64,000 nt of DNA from Sporofaciens musculi (GCF_009830285.1 NZ_WUQX01000001.1:1488501-1552500), one strand, 5' to 3'; shown: positions 51,218-60,595, counted from the stretch's first letter. A program made the numbers and translations. The notes: generated from the sequence alone by a model not told the origin.

Positions 51218-52918
51218 TTGGCCAGGACGGTTGGAATCGGGCATCAGAATTTTGAAAAAATTAGGTTAAAAAATAACTTTTATATCGACAAAACTCATTT
51301 TATCAAGGAATGGTGGGAATCGGACGATGAGGTCACATTGATTACCCGTCCAAGAAGATTCGGTAAAACCTTGAATATGAGTATGCTGGAACAATTCTTT
51401 TCTGTTAAGTATGCAGACAGGGGAGATCTGTTTGAAGGATTGTCTGTTTGGAAAGACATTAAATATAGGAAATTGCAGGGAACATATCCGGTGATATTTA
51501 TAAGCTTTGCCGGAATAAAAGAGAATTCTTTTGTAGAAGCCAGAAAAAGCATTTGTAGAATTGTAGAAGAACAGTATAATAAATACGATTTCCTTCTAAA
51601 GCAAAATTTGCTGAATGAAAAGGAAACACAGTATTATGAGCAAGTTTCCACAGATATGTCAGACAGTACAGCCTCCGTTTCCTTGAGAACGCTTTCAGAT
51701 TTTCTATCACGGTATTACGAAAAGAAGGTTCTTCTTCTTCTGGATGAGTATGATACTCCCATGCAGGAAGCATACGTGAATGGATATTGGGATGAAATGA
51801 CGGGGTTTATTAGAAGTTTATTTCATTCTGCCTTTAAGACGAATCCATATCTGGAACGTGCAGTTATGACCGGAATTACGAGAGTCAGTAAAGAATCTGT
51901 TTTTTCGGATTTGAATAACCTTGAAGTGGTTACGACGACTTCTAATAAATATGAAGATGCCTTTGGATTTACAGAAGGAGAAGTTTTTGCGGCGTTGGAG
52001 GAGTTTGGATTATCTCATAGAATAAAGGAAGTAAAACAGTGGTATGACGGTTTTACTTTTGGCAGAATACCGGATATTTATAATCCGTGGTCAATCATCA
52101 ACTATCTGGATAAGAAGGAGGAAGGGTTGTATTGGGTAAATACTAGCTCCAACAGCCTGGTAGGGAAACTTCTGAGGGAAAGTAACTCAGATATTAAGCG
52201 AACGTTTGAGCATTTGTTGGAGGGAGGTAAGCTTGTCGCAGAAATAGATGAACAGATTATTTATGAGCAGTTAGGGCAGGATGAACAGGCAATATGGGGG
52301 CTTCTTCTGGCAAGCGGATATTTAAAAGTAAGTCAATATGAGACAGTCACAGATGAATACGGGGGCTGGAAGAAAGAATATACCCTTAAGCTTACGAATT
52401 TTGAAGTAAAGGTCATGTTTCGGAATATGATACGCAGATGGTTTAGCTGTGTTGATTCGGATTATAATGATTTTATCAAGGCTTTACTTTTGGGAGATAT
52501 TGACGCGATGAATGATTATATGAACGGCGTGTCACAGAGCGTATTCAGTTATTTTGATACTGGAAAGAATCCTTCAAGAAAAGAGCCGGAAAGGTTTTAT
52601 CATGGCTTTGTACTGGGACTTATGGTAGAACTGAGGGGAAGGTATGTGCTGACATCTAATCGTGAAAGCGGCTTTGGGAGATATGACGTATTGTTAGAGC
52701 CGTTAAATCCAAAGGACGACGCCATAATTTTAGAATTTAAGGTATTTCAGCCCAAAAAAGAGAAGAACCTGGAAGATACGGTTGAGGCTGCCCTTAAGCA
52801 GATTGAGGATATGAAATATGACGCAGGTTTGCTTGCCAGAGGGATTACAAAAGAGCATATACGTAAGTATGGCTTTGCTTTTTGCGGGAATAAAGTGTTG
52901 ATTGGAGAGCAGCTATGA
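51218..52918 (+). CDS. AAA-ATPase-like / PD-(D/E)XK nuclease family protein (DUF1703)
   Basis: A 566-residue protein of the AAA-ATPase_like plus DUF1703 family, often present in many copies in gut anaerobes. The start is TTG at 51218 with GGGAG upstream. The N-terminal signature is NNFYIDKTHFIKEWW, Walker A is RPRRFGKTLNMSML and Walker B VLLLLDEYDTPM. The C-terminal nuclease-like core has GFGRYDVLLEP (Asp) and AIILEFKVFQ (E-x-K). The biological role is not established; anti-phage or element-linked functions have been suggested for related proteins. It interrupts the sugar gene cluster. Confidence 0.88.
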   Translation: MARTVGIGHQNFEKIRLKNNFYIDKTHFIKEWWESDDEVTLITRPRRFGKTLNMSMLEQFFSVKYADRGDLFEGLSVWKDIKYRKLQGTYPVIFISFAGIKENSFVEARKSICRIVEEQYNKYDFLLKQNLLNEKETQYYEQVSTDMSDSTASVSLRTLSDFLSRYYEKKVLLLLDEYDTPMQEAYVNGYWDEMTGFIRSLFHSAFKTNPYLERAVMTGITRVSKESVFSDLNNLEVVTTTSNKYEDAFGFTEGEVFAALEEFGLSHRIKEVKQWYDGFTFGRIPDIYNPWSIINYLDKKEEGLYWVNTSSNSLVGKLLRESNSDIKRTFEHLLEGGKLVAEIDEQIIYEQLGQDEQAIWGLLLASGYLKVSQYETVTDEYGGWKKEYTLKLTNFEVKVMFRNMIRRWFSCVDSDYNDFIKALLLGDIDAMNDYMNGVSQSVFSYFDTGKNPSRKEPERFYHGFVLGLMVELRGRYVLTSNRESGFGRYDVLLEPLNPKDDAIILEFKVFQPKKEKNLEDTVEAALKQIEDMKYDAGLLARGITKEHIRKYGFAFCGNKVLIGEQL

Positions 52919-53236
52919 CAGATTAATAAGAAGGAAGGCGGGGGATATGATTTCTTGCGAGACTGTAAATAATCTTGTGTCTTTGGAGAAATAATCTTTA
53001 CTGGTAGGAATCAGATATGTAGAAATCTGCTGTCGAATATCATTACTTTTATGTTGTCGAATTCTTTTTATGATAATAGTATTACCAGATAGTCAGGTTT
53101 TATACATATTTATTGATTTTTTGGCACACCAATCAGACATTAGCAGCAGAAACTCTTTCCGTGGGCTCTGCCCACACCCGGCCTCCGGAATAAGACCGGG
53201 AATTTCTGGCAATACTGCTAATGCCGATGAAATAAG

Positions 53237-53274
53237 GCCGGAACGTTTTGATGCGATATGTCGTTCCGGCTTTT
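53237..53274 (+). terminator. Hairpin near the IS256 left end
   Basis: GCCGGAACG (53237-53245) pairs perfectly with CGTTCCGGC (53262-53270), followed by TTTT on the plus strand. It may block plus-strand transcription from outside into the transposase gene. Confidence 0.7.
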
Positions 53275-53278
53275 CATT

Positions 53279-54491
53279 TTACAGGTACCGGGTAAGCCTC
53301 TCCCCGTACAGGACGATCAGCTGGTTCAGCACCTGGTCCCAGTTTCTGTAACGCTGTGTCCATTTTTGATCACATTTCCACTGGCAAGATAAAGCATCTT
53401 TTCCAACGCGCTGTCGCTGGGGAATACACTCTTTGTCTTTGTCACTTTCCGATACTGGCGGTTCAGTCCTTCTATGATATTTGTAGTATACATGATACGC
53501 CGGATATCATCTGAAAACTGAAAGAAGGAACTGATGTCTTCCCAGTTATTCTCCCAGTTACTTATCGCATAGGGGTATTTCCTTCCCCACTTTTCTTTGA
53601 TCTTTTCCAGTTCTGAAAGAGCAGATGTTTCATTGGGGGCATTATATACTGCCTTGAAATCTGAGGAAAATTTCTTCAGGTCACTGTAATTGACATATTT
53701 GAAAGAATTGCGTAGCATATGGATGACACACCTCTGGATCTGGGCATCCGGATAGACTGCCCCTATCGCTTCCTTAAAACCGGGAAGCCCGTCCACGCAG
53801 AAGAACAGTACATCCTGTACACCGCGGTTTTTCAGATCATTTAACATGCCCAGCCAGAACTTGCTCGTTTCATTAGCTCCTACTGTGATGCTCAGGATAT
53901 CTTTGTAACCATCTGCTGTGATGCCCAGCACGATATAAGCCGCCCGGCTTAAGATGCGCCCATCCTCCCTGACCTTGTAATGGATGCAGTCCATGAACAC
54001 AAAAGGATAGATCGGATTCAACGGACGTGACTGCCATTCCTTTATTTCCGGCAGGACCCTGTCTGTGATCTTGCTGACCATTTCTGCTGACAGTTCCATC
54101 CCGTAAAGATCTTGTATCTGGTCATGGATGTCTCTTGTGCTCATGCCCCTTGCGTAGAGGGATATCACTTTTTCCTCTATCCCGGAAATATCCCGCTGGT
54201 ATTTTGGGATCAGTTTTGGCTCAAATTCCCCTTCCCTGTCCCTTGGGACATCGATCTGGAACTCACCATACTGCTCTTCAATGTTTTAGGGGTATGTCCA
54301 TTTCTCTTATTGGATGTAGGAGCCTCTCTTTTCTGATTCTTTTCATAACCGAGAGACGCATCCAATTCTGCCTCCATGAGTTCCTGAAGGATATCCTTGA
54401 AGCTGTCTCTGAGCAGGCTGTAGACATCAGCTACGCTGTTTAGGTTGTTATCTGCAATAATCTGTCGAATCTGTTCTTTTGTTGCTGGCAT
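53279..54491 (-). pseudogene. IS256-family transposase with two frameshifts
   Basis: The N-terminal part (54491 downward) has DSFKDILQELMEAELDASLGYEK, standard for IS256. Around 54268-54275 one base is missing: the frame ends, while the adjacent frame continues correctly with YGEFQIDVPRDREGEFEPK. The middle part has FMDCIHYKV and FCVDGLPGFKEAI (catalytic Asp residues) and NIIEGLNRQYRK (Glu). A second lost A at 53363-53367 diverts the end; the other frame reads KWTQRYRNWDQVLNQL and on to a stop at 53279-53281. Two independent lesions make it inactive. Confidence 0.88.
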
Positions 54492-54619
54492 AAAAAATCC
54501 TCCTTTTCGATAAGAATTGTCATATCTTGATTCTTACCAAAAAAGAGGTATTTTTTTCCAAAGACACAAATTATTCTACACTACCTTTCTTGCCTTCCTT
54601 CTTATTAATTAAAACGTGC

Positions 54620-56281
54620 TTAGATTAGTACAAACGCCTCGTAAGGTCTTAACGTAATCTCCTTTTTGCCATAGTCATTTTCCATATTGGCAATTAAGCA
54701 GGATTTACCGACGAATTCCTCCGGTATGGTAAATGCAATCTCTTGGTCTGTAAAGTTGCAGACCGTCAGCAGCTTTTGATCATCAAGAGTCCTGGTGTAG
54801 ACGAATAATTCCTCGCTGTCCTCCATAAGAGGCTCATATTTGCCGTACACCATAATGGGATTCTCTTTGCGCAATGCAATGAGCTTCTTGTAATAATGGA
54901 ACACAGAGTTGGGATCAGCCGTCTCAGCCTTAGCGTTAATCTCCGTGTAATTAGGATTCACGGCAATCCACGGCGTTCCTGTGGTGAAGCCGGCCTGGTC
55001 TGAAGCATCCCACTGTACAGGAGTCCTTGCATTGTCGCGGCTTCTGGCAATGATACATGGCCAGAACTCCTCATGGGAAACCTCGCCGCTTAAGCACCAC
55101 TCCTGATAAGCATTGACGCTTTCGATATCGCGGAATTCCTCTGGCTTCTGGAACGGATAATTGGTCATTCCAAGTTCTTCTCCCTGGTAAATGTAGGGAG
55201 AACCTTGCATCATATGAAGGCAGGTGGCAAGCATCTTGGCGGAAACCTCTCTGAATTCTGGCCTGTCGTCCCCAAAGCGGGAAACGGCTCTTGGCTGGTC
55301 GTGGTTATCCCAGAACAGACTGTTCCATGCCTGACCGTATAATTCGGTCTGCCAGCGGGTAAAGATATTTTTAAGCTTGGTAAGCTGCCATTTCTTGTCG
55401 TCCCATTTGCCATATTTGCCATGGTTATCAACATGTTCAAACTGGAATACCATATTAAGCTCATTAGAATCCTCACCGGCGTACTTTTTGGCTTCTTCTG
55501 TAGTCACGCCAGGCGTCTCGCCCACGGTCATGATATCATATTTGGACAGTACCTTTTCGTTCATCTCCTTTAGGTATCTGTGGACATTGGGACCGTGTAT
55601 ACAGTAAGGAGAGTAGTCGCCGTAGAATTCCGTTACCGGACCGTCAGGTATCTCTTTGGTCTTGGAAATCATGCTGATAACGTCCATACGGAATCCGTCA
55701 ATGCCCTTGTCGCACCACCAGGTCATCATGTCAAAGACCTCCTTGCGTACCGTCTCGTTATCCCAGTTCAAATCCGGCTGCTTCTTGGAAAACAAGTGCA
55801 GGTAATACATGGCTGTCTGCTCGTCATACTGCCATGCAGAGCCGCTAAAGCATGAGCCCCAGTTATTAGGAGGCGTCTGGGCGTCTTTTCCTTCCCGCCA
55901 GATGTAGTAATCACGGTATTCGTTATCCTTTGACTTACGGCTTTCCATAAACCACTTATGCTCGTCGGAGGTGTGGTTTACCACCAGGTCCATGACCACC
56001 CGAAGCCCCCTCTTGTGGGCTTCCAAGAGCATCTCGTCGAAATCCTCCATGGTTCCGAATTCGTCCATGATTGCCTGGTAATCGCTGATATCATAGCCGT
56101 TGTCGTCGTTTGGCGATTGGTAGATGGGGGAGAGCCAGAGCACATCGACCCCTAAGTATTTCAAATAATCCAGACGGCTGGTGATTCCCTTGATATCTCC
56201 GATTCCGTCTCCGTTGCTGTCCATAAAACTGCGAGGGTAAATCTGATAGATTACAGCCTCTTTCCACCATGTTTTGTTCAT
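54620..56281 (-). CDS. GH13 oligo-1,6-glucosidase / alpha-glucosidase
   Basis: A 553-residue cytosolic GH13 (subfamily 31-like) enzyme cleaving alpha-glucosidic bonds of short isomalto- or malto-oligosaccharides. Start at 56281 (MNKTWW) follows AAAGGAAT. Motifs are MDLVVNHTSDEHKWF, DGFRMDVIS with nucleophile Asp200, TVGETPG with acid/base Glu255, and WDNHDQPR. The residue after the region II Asp is Val (MDVIS), a position that correlates with alpha-1,6 specificity in GH13_31. It lies 30 bp downstream of a paralogue on the same strand. Confidence 0.92.
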   Translation of the reverse strand: MNKTWWKEAVIYQIYPRSFMDSNGDGIGDIKGITSRLDYLKYLGVDVLWLSPIYQSPNDDNGYDISDYQAIMDEFGTMEDFDEMLLEAHKRGLRVVMDLVVNHTSDEHKWFMESRKSKDNEYRDYYIWREGKDAQTPPNNWGSCFSGSAWQYDEQTAMYYLHLFSKKQPDLNWDNETVRKEVFDMMTWWCDKGIDGFRMDVISMISKTKEIPDGPVTEFYGDYSPYCIHGPNVHRYLKEMNEKVLSKYDIMTVGETPGVTTEEAKKYAGEDSNELNMVFQFEHVDNHGKYGKWDDKKWQLTKLKNIFTRWQTELYGQAWNSLFWDNHDQPRAVSRFGDDRPEFREVSAKMLATCLHMMQGSPYIYQGEELGMTNYPFQKPEEFRDIESVNAYQEWCLSGEVSHEEFWPCIIARSRDNARTPVQWDASDQAGFTTGTPWIAVNPNYTEINAKAETADPNSVFHYYKKLIALRKENPIMVYGKYEPLMEDSEELFVYTRTLDDQKLLTVCNFTDQEIAFTIPEEFVGKSCLIANMENDYGKKEITLRPYEAFVLI

Positions 56282-56311
56282 AAGCTCATTCCTTTCTAGC
56301 ATTTATATTTT

Positions 56312-57976
56312 TTACATTTCTAAAATAATAACCTGGTATCCCTTTAGCTTCAGAGTCAACCCTTCCAAAGCAAGATCGGCATCGTTGTTCAGCAACACCT
56401 TCTTATATTCAGAAGGAAGCTCTACGGCCTGAGCCTCCATCTGATAGTTTCCGATTACCAGGAGAGTCTTATCCCCCTTGCGGTAATAAGCCATCAGATT
56501 ATGGGTATCTTCAAGATATGGTTCTAAAGCGCCGTAAACAACCGTCTCCTTATACTCTGGATTCTTGCGCAGGGCGATCAGTTTCTTGTAAAAGCTTCTG
56601 ACAGAATCAGGGTCGCTAAGCTGGCTCTTGGCATTGATTGCAGTGTAATTGGGATTCACCTTTAACCAGGGCTTACCTGTGGTGAAGCCTGCGTTTGCTT
56701 CGTCGGACCACTGCATTGGGGTACGGGCGTTGTCACGGCTGAATTTTGCTACCACCTTTAAGGCGTCGGCAGGAGATAACCCTGCGTCCAGAGCAACCTG
56801 GTATTCATCCAGCGTGGAGATATCGTCCACTTCATCGATGGAGGAGAAGGGTACATTCTCCATTCCAATCTCCTGTCCCTGATAGATAAACGGCAGTCCT
56901 CTTAACATAAAGTTCAGGGCGGCAAGAAGCTTCTTGCTCTGTGGGCAGCATTCTCCCTCAGGGATATAACGGCTGACCCCGCGGGGCTCGTCGTGGTTTT
57001 CGATGATGTTGGAGAGAAAACCAATGTCACCGATTTTAGCCTGTGACTCGAAGCAGCACCGTTTATAGTCGTCCGGCGTGATTGGCTTTGCGTCGTACCA
57101 GCCTTTTTCACTGGTTCCGAAAATCGTCTCGTTAAAATCGAACATACTGGAGAAGTAGCCGTTTTCACCGATAAAATCAGGAATCTCCTCAGGCTTTTCG
57201 TTAAATACCTCGCCTACGGAAAAGGCGTCATAGTTTTTGAAGGTGCGGTCGCGCATCTCTCCTAAAAATTCACCGATGCCCTTAGCCTCTTTTAGCATGG
57301 TCTGGATATTGCACAGCCCGTCCTTACGGTCCGGCTCGTAGCTTCTAAAAGGCAGAGCCTTCTTGATGTTGATGATTGCGTCAATACGGAAGCCGCCAAG
57401 TCCTTTGTCAAGCCACCAGTTGATGTTCTTGTAGACCTCCTCGCGAAGCTTGGGGTTCTCCCAGTTTAAATCCGGCTGCTTCTTGTGGAATACATGAAGG
57501 TATTGCTTGTCTGTGCCAGGAAGGTCCTCCCAGACAGGGCCGCCGAAGTAAGAGCGCCAGTTGGTGGGAAGCTCCCCCTCTTTTTTATCTCTTAAGTAGA
57601 AGAAGTTTCCGTATTTTCCGTCTGGGTCCTGGCAGGCCTTCTTGAACCACTCGTGTTCGTCGGAGCAGTGGTTCACCACCAGGTCCATCAGGATGTACAT
57701 ATTCCGTTTTTTTGCTTCCTCCAACAACTTCTCCATATCTGCCATGGCGCCGAAGCGGGGGTCAATATCATAATAATCAGAAATATCGTACCCTTCGTCT
57801 GCAAGAGGGGAAGGATAACAGGGGGAGAGCCAGATAATGTCAACTCCCAAGTCTTGTAAATAGTCTAATTTGCTGATGATTCCAGGAATATCTCCGATTC
57901 CGTCCCCGTTGGAATCGCAGAAGCTCTTTGGATAGATTTGATAGGCTACCTTATCATGCCACCATTTTTTCGTCAT
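56312..57976 (-). CDS. GH13 alpha-glucosidase (oligo-1,6-glucosidase-like)
   Basis: A 554-residue paralogue of the downstream enzyme. Start at 57976 (MTKKWW) has GGAGGT at good distance; a longer frame to 58006 is less likely. Motifs are MDLVVNHCSDEHEWF, GGFRIDAII with nucleophile Asp199, SVGEVFN with the Glu and IENHDEPR. The region II residue after Asp is Ala, as in enzymes with alpha-1,4 preference, so the two paralogues may divide alpha-1,4 and alpha-1,6 substrates (inference). It is first in a two-gene minus-strand operon divergent from hicA. Confidence 0.92.
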   Translation of the reverse strand: MTKKWWHDKVAYQIYPKSFCDSNGDGIGDIPGIISKLDYLQDLGVDIIWLSPCYPSPLADEGYDISDYYDIDPRFGAMADMEKLLEEAKKRNMYILMDLVVNHCSDEHEWFKKACQDPDGKYGNFFYLRDKKEGELPTNWRSYFGGPVWEDLPGTDKQYLHVFHKKQPDLNWENPKLREEVYKNINWWLDKGLGGFRIDAIINIKKALPFRSYEPDRKDGLCNIQTMLKEAKGIGEFLGEMRDRTFKNYDAFSVGEVFNEKPEEIPDFIGENGYFSSMFDFNETIFGTSEKGWYDAKPITPDDYKRCCFESQAKIGDIGFLSNIIENHDEPRGVSRYIPEGECCPQSKKLLAALNFMLRGLPFIYQGQEIGMENVPFSSIDEVDDISTLDEYQVALDAGLSPADALKVVAKFSRDNARTPMQWSDEANAGFTTGKPWLKVNPNYTAINAKSQLSDPDSVRSFYKKLIALRKNPEYKETVVYGALEPYLEDTHNLMAYYRKGDKTLLVIGNYQMEAQAVELPSEYKKVLLNNDADLALEGLTLKLKGYQVIILEM

Positions 57977-58158
57977 AACCATACCTCCGTCATTGCTGTA
58001 TTTCATTTCATAAAAACTATCAATTCTATGTAATTCATTATAATCGCATATGGGGAAAATGTCTTATACTTATCTGATTAAAAATTACGATATTTTGACT
58101 TTTGTTGATTGATATAGGGATATTAGACTGATGCTTCACACTATTAGTTAAAAAAACT

Positions 58159-58189
58159 TTGACACACGTGTTAATACGTGTCATAATAT
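58159..58189 (+). promoter_or_regulatory. hicAB promoter with embedded operator
   Basis: -35 TTGACA at 58159-58164, a 17-bp spacer and -10 CATAAT at 58182-58187. Within the spacer is the perfect inverted repeat ACACGT (58164-58169) / ACGTGT (58176-58181). It is well placed for autorepression by the HicB DNA-binding domain. Confidence 0.7.
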
Positions 58190-58206
58190 AATGAAAGGAG
58201 GATATA

Positions 58207-58392
58207 ATGAAGACATCGGAACTTATAAAGCTTTTAAAGAAGAATGGATGTTTTTTCGTAGAACATGGTAAAGAACATGATAAATGGTACAGCACAAAGA
58301 CGGGGAGAGATATCAGGATTCCAAGGCATGGAAGTAAAGAAATTCCAAGTGGTACAGCAAATAGGATTTTAAAAGATGCGGGGTTAAAGTAA
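58207..58392 (+). CDS. hicA: HicA mRNA interferase toxin
   Basis: A 61-residue double-stranded-RNA-binding-fold toxin. It has SELIKLLKKNGCFFVEHGKEHD at the N terminus and the catalytic His in IPRHGSKEIPSGTANRILKDAG, the classic HicA pattern. Start follows AAAGGAGGA. The gene lies 13 bp before hicB and is probably co-transcribed with it. No truncation is seen, so the toxin looks intact. Confidence 0.93.
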   Translation: MKTSELIKLLKKNGCFFVEHGKEHDKWYSTKTGRDIRIPRHGSKEIPSGTANRILKDAGLK

Positions 58393-58405
58393 GGAGGCAT
58401 AAAGT

Positions 58406-58807
58406 ATGGCAAAATATGTATATCCTGCGATTTTTACACAGGAAGAAACAGGATTTTCGGTATGGTTTCCGGATTTGGAAGGATGTTATACCTGCGGCGA
58501 CGACTTAAACGACGCAATCGTTATGGCAGAGGATGTCCTTGCATATGTACTGTATGATTATGAAAGAGAAGGAAAAGAGATTCCCAAACCATCCGCGCGG
58601 AATATGCTTCAACTTGAATCGGAGCAAGATTTTGTGAATGATATAGCATGCGACACCATAGAATATGCAAAGCTGCATAATAATAAAGCTGTCAAAAAGA
58701 CATTGACCATACCAGAATGGCTGAATGAGGAAGCCATGGCATTGGGGGTGAACTTCTCACAGGTATTGCAGGAGGCGCTTCTGAGCAAAATAAACGCAGG
58801 AAGATAA
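58406..58807 (+). CDS. hicB: HicB antitoxin
   Basis: A 133-residue antitoxin. The N-terminal HicB fold has YPAIFTQEETGFSVWFPDLEGC and the GDDLNDAIVMAEDVLAY helix. The C-terminal ~35 residues (KKTLTIPEWLNEEAMALGVNFSQVLQEAL) form a ribbon-helix-helix DNA-binding domain, so it should bind the palindrome in the promoter. It ends 12 bp before the stop codon of the convergent AraC gene. Confidence 0.93.
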   Translation: MAKYVYPAIFTQEETGFSVWFPDLEGCYTCGDDLNDAIVMAEDVLAYVLYDYEREGKEIPKPSARNMLQLESEQDFVNDIACDTIEYAKLHNNKAVKKTLTIPEWLNEEAMALGVNFSQVLQEALLSKINAGR

Positions 58808-58819
58808 CGTTTGTTCTGC

Positions 58820-59755
58820 TCAGAAGGATTTCCCATCCTCATGAGAATGGTTCCGGTATTTCAGAGGAGTCGTCTCTGTATGCTTCTTAAAGGCGCGGAG
58901 AAAATTTCCCAGATTATTATATCCACATTCCAGGCAGACCTCCATCACAGGCAGGTCTGTCTCCTTCAGAAGCCGCATCGCTTGTTTGATGCGGTATTCA
59001 TTGAGATATTCCATGGGGGAGCGCCCGATGGATTTTTTAAAAAACCGGCAGAAATACTGCTCGTTCATATGCACCTGCGCCGCCAGGTCTTGAATGTAGA
59101 TCTTCTCTTTATAATTCTCCCTGATATAAGTAAGGACAGTCTTAATCCCTTCCACCCGTTTGTCCAGATTCTTCTCCGTAGGCGTAAAGAGCTGATAGCG
59201 TGACAGGACGGCCAGGATGCGAAGGAGAGAGGACTTGATAAATAGCTGGTTGGTCAGGTCGTCTGTGACTACACCGTTTTCCAGGAAGGTCTCCTTGCTT
59301 GGCGTATGCCCAAAGGAATGCATGGTTTCAAGGAATGCATTTCGTACAGAGAGGAAGCCGGGATGGTCGGGCAGCAGACAGCGTGGAAACAGCATTTTGC
59401 CGTTTTGAATGGGCTGTATGAGCTGCATCTGTGCGGCATCGTAAGAGTCAAAGCTTAGGGTGTCCAGAGAAAAGACGATGGCGTCCTCTCCGGAGTCGCT
59501 TGTTTTTTCCGTGTAAATGCTGTGCAGTTCGCCAGGGTTGATGAAGTACAGCGCCTCCGAAGGGACAAAATATTGCTCCATGTTGATTTCCAGACGGAAT
59601 TCCCCATCGGAGAAGTATAGGATTTCCACCTCGTCGTGCCAGTGGTGCTTGACTAGGGTTCCTTTGCCAGTGGAACGGGTATGGTAGATGGCGCAGGGAA
59701 ATGATTTTGTGCCGTGGAGGCTGATTTCTTTTAATGTGGGTGACAGTAGCTGCAT
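58820..59755 (-). CDS. AraC-family transcriptional regulator
   Basis: A 311-residue regulator. The N-terminal cupin-like sensing domain shows KHHWHDEVEILYFSDGEFRLEIN and YFINPGELHSI. The C-terminal double helix-turn-helix (from residue ~210) reads IYIQDLAAQVHMNEQYFCRFFKKSIGRSPMEYLNEYRI and VCLECGYNNLGNFLRAFKKHT. Start follows GGAGATT. Such proteins often control sugar utilisation; the nearby GH13 pair is a candidate target, but nothing in the sequence proves it. No neighbour is divergently transcribed with it. Confidence 0.92.
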   Translation of the reverse strand: MQLLSPTLKEISLHGTKSFPCAIYHTRSTGKGTLVKHHWHDEVEILYFSDGEFRLEINMEQYFVPSEALYFINPGELHSIYTEKTSDSGEDAIVFSLDTLSFDSYDAAQMQLIQPIQNGKMLFPRCLLPDHPGFLSVRNAFLETMHSFGHTPSKETFLENGVVTDDLTNQLFIKSSLLRILAVLSRYQLFTPTEKNLDKRVEGIKTVLTYIRENYKEKIYIQDLAAQVHMNEQYFCRFFKKSIGRSPMEYLNEYRIKQAMRLLKETDLPVMEVCLECGYNNLGNFLRAFKKHTETTPLKYRNHSHEDGKSF

Positions 59756-59776
59756 GAGAATCTCCTTCTTGCCATA

Positions 59777-60385
59777 TTAATTTTTAACACGGTGGCTGTC
59801 GATAATCAGCCGGACTGAACGGTAAAGAAACGGCTTATACTGTTCAATAGGAAGGGGTTCTTTGTATAGAATGGAGTTATAGCCGGCGGACCCTGCAAGC
59901 TCTACAATGGTAAAAAGCATGACTTCAATATCTTCGTACTCATAGGAATCCTGATGCACCATGTCCAGAAAAAGTTCAAAAAAGTCCGTGTCAGAATGCT
60001 CCCCAGTCAAAAGTACAGACCGCAGCGCCCCCATGACCAGATTCTTGGAGATAAAATTCAAAAGGGGGGTGTTGAGAACCAGAGTATCTATAATATGATT
60101 GATAATGAAGATTAACTGCTCGTCCAGCCCCGTAATCGGCTCTGGCGCGTGGTCAAGGGCAATTTTGGCTTCATGAAACAACTCATGGGTCTTGTGGGCG
60201 ATCAGCTTGTTGCGGATGTCATATTTGTCTTTAAAATACAGGTAGAAGGTACCCTTTGCAACTCCCGCCTTTTCCACAATATCGGAGATGGCTGTGGAGT
60301 TGATGCCCTTTGTGATAAAGAGGTCGTAGGCGCTGTTAAAGAGCGTCTCTTTTTTCTTTTTTTTATTCTCGTCAATTTTCCCCAT
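59777..60385 (-). CDS. TetR/AcrR-family transcriptional regulator
   Basis: A 202-residue repressor. The helix-turn-helix is FNSAYDLFITKGINSTAISDIVEKAGVAKGTFYLYFKDK near residues 17-55, the standard TetR signature. The ligand-binding part is helical. Start chosen at 60385 (MGKIDENK), although the ribosome site is weak and a longer frame reaches 60433. It is divergent from the MMPL exporter gene, and three copies of TGACT-N3-AGTCA lie between them, so it most likely represses both. Confidence 0.9.
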   Translation of the reverse strand: MGKIDENKKKKKETLFNSAYDLFITKGINSTAISDIVEKAGVAKGTFYLYFKDKYDIRNKLIAHKTHELFHEAKIALDHAPEPITGLDEQLIFIINHIIDTLVLNTPLLNFISKNLVMGALRSVLLTGEHSDTDFFELFLDMVHQDSYEYEDIEVMLFTIVELAGSAGYNSILYKEPLPIEQYKPFLYRSVRLIIDSHRVKN

Positions 60386-60483
60386 TATAATTCGATAATC
60401 CTTTCTTTTGACATCCAATAAAACAGTATTCATTCATATTATAACCAGAAAAGTCGTGAATTTTCAAGTGTTTTTAAATAGAA

Positions 60484-60571
60484 TGACTAAAAGTCAATTT
60501 TTTTGAAATAAGTATTGACTATTAGTCATTTTTGTTGTATAGTGCATATTGTAAGAAATGACTATTAGTCA
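60484..60571 (+). promoter_or_regulatory. MMPL promoter with three identical-type operators
   Basis: TGACTAAAAGTCA (60484-60496), TGACTATTAGTCA (60516-60528) and TGACTATTAGTCA (60559-60571) share perfect TGACT/AGTCA arms. The MMPL promoter is -35 TTGACT (60515-60520), a 17-bp spacer and -10 TATAGT (60538-60543). The middle operator covers the -35 element and the third lies just after the predicted start of transcription. Confidence 0.82.
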
Positions 60572-60595
60572 GAAATAGAAAAGGAGCAGGTGAGT

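Larger units (their letters stand above)
52965..54579 (-). mobile_element. IS256-family insertion sequence (inactive)
   Basis: Terminal inverted repeats are visible at 52965-52986 and 54558-54579, sharing TTGTGTCTTTGG exactly and 17 of 22 bases overall. The element is about 1.6 kb and carries a frameshifted IS256-type transposase on the minus strand. I do not find a clean 8-9 bp target duplication. About 250 bp between the left repeat and the transposase (52994-53236) is non-coding. Confidence 0.8.
52922..54609. repeat. Outer 18-bp inverted repeat bracketing the IS256 element
   Basis: ATTAATAAGAAGGAAGGC at 52922-52939 is the exact reverse complement of 54592-54609. The arms lie 3 bp after the stop of the 51218 gene and 10 bp after the stop of the convergent 54620 gene. 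They are outside the IS256 terminal repeats, with unequal spacers (25 and 12 bp). They may be the split arms of a hairpin between convergent genes into whose loop the IS inserted, or ends of an older element. Confidence 0.6.

Noticed and set aside
53070..53351. 93-codon frame at the IS256 left end
   Set aside because: It runs through a perfect terminator-like hairpin and the antisense of the transposase end.
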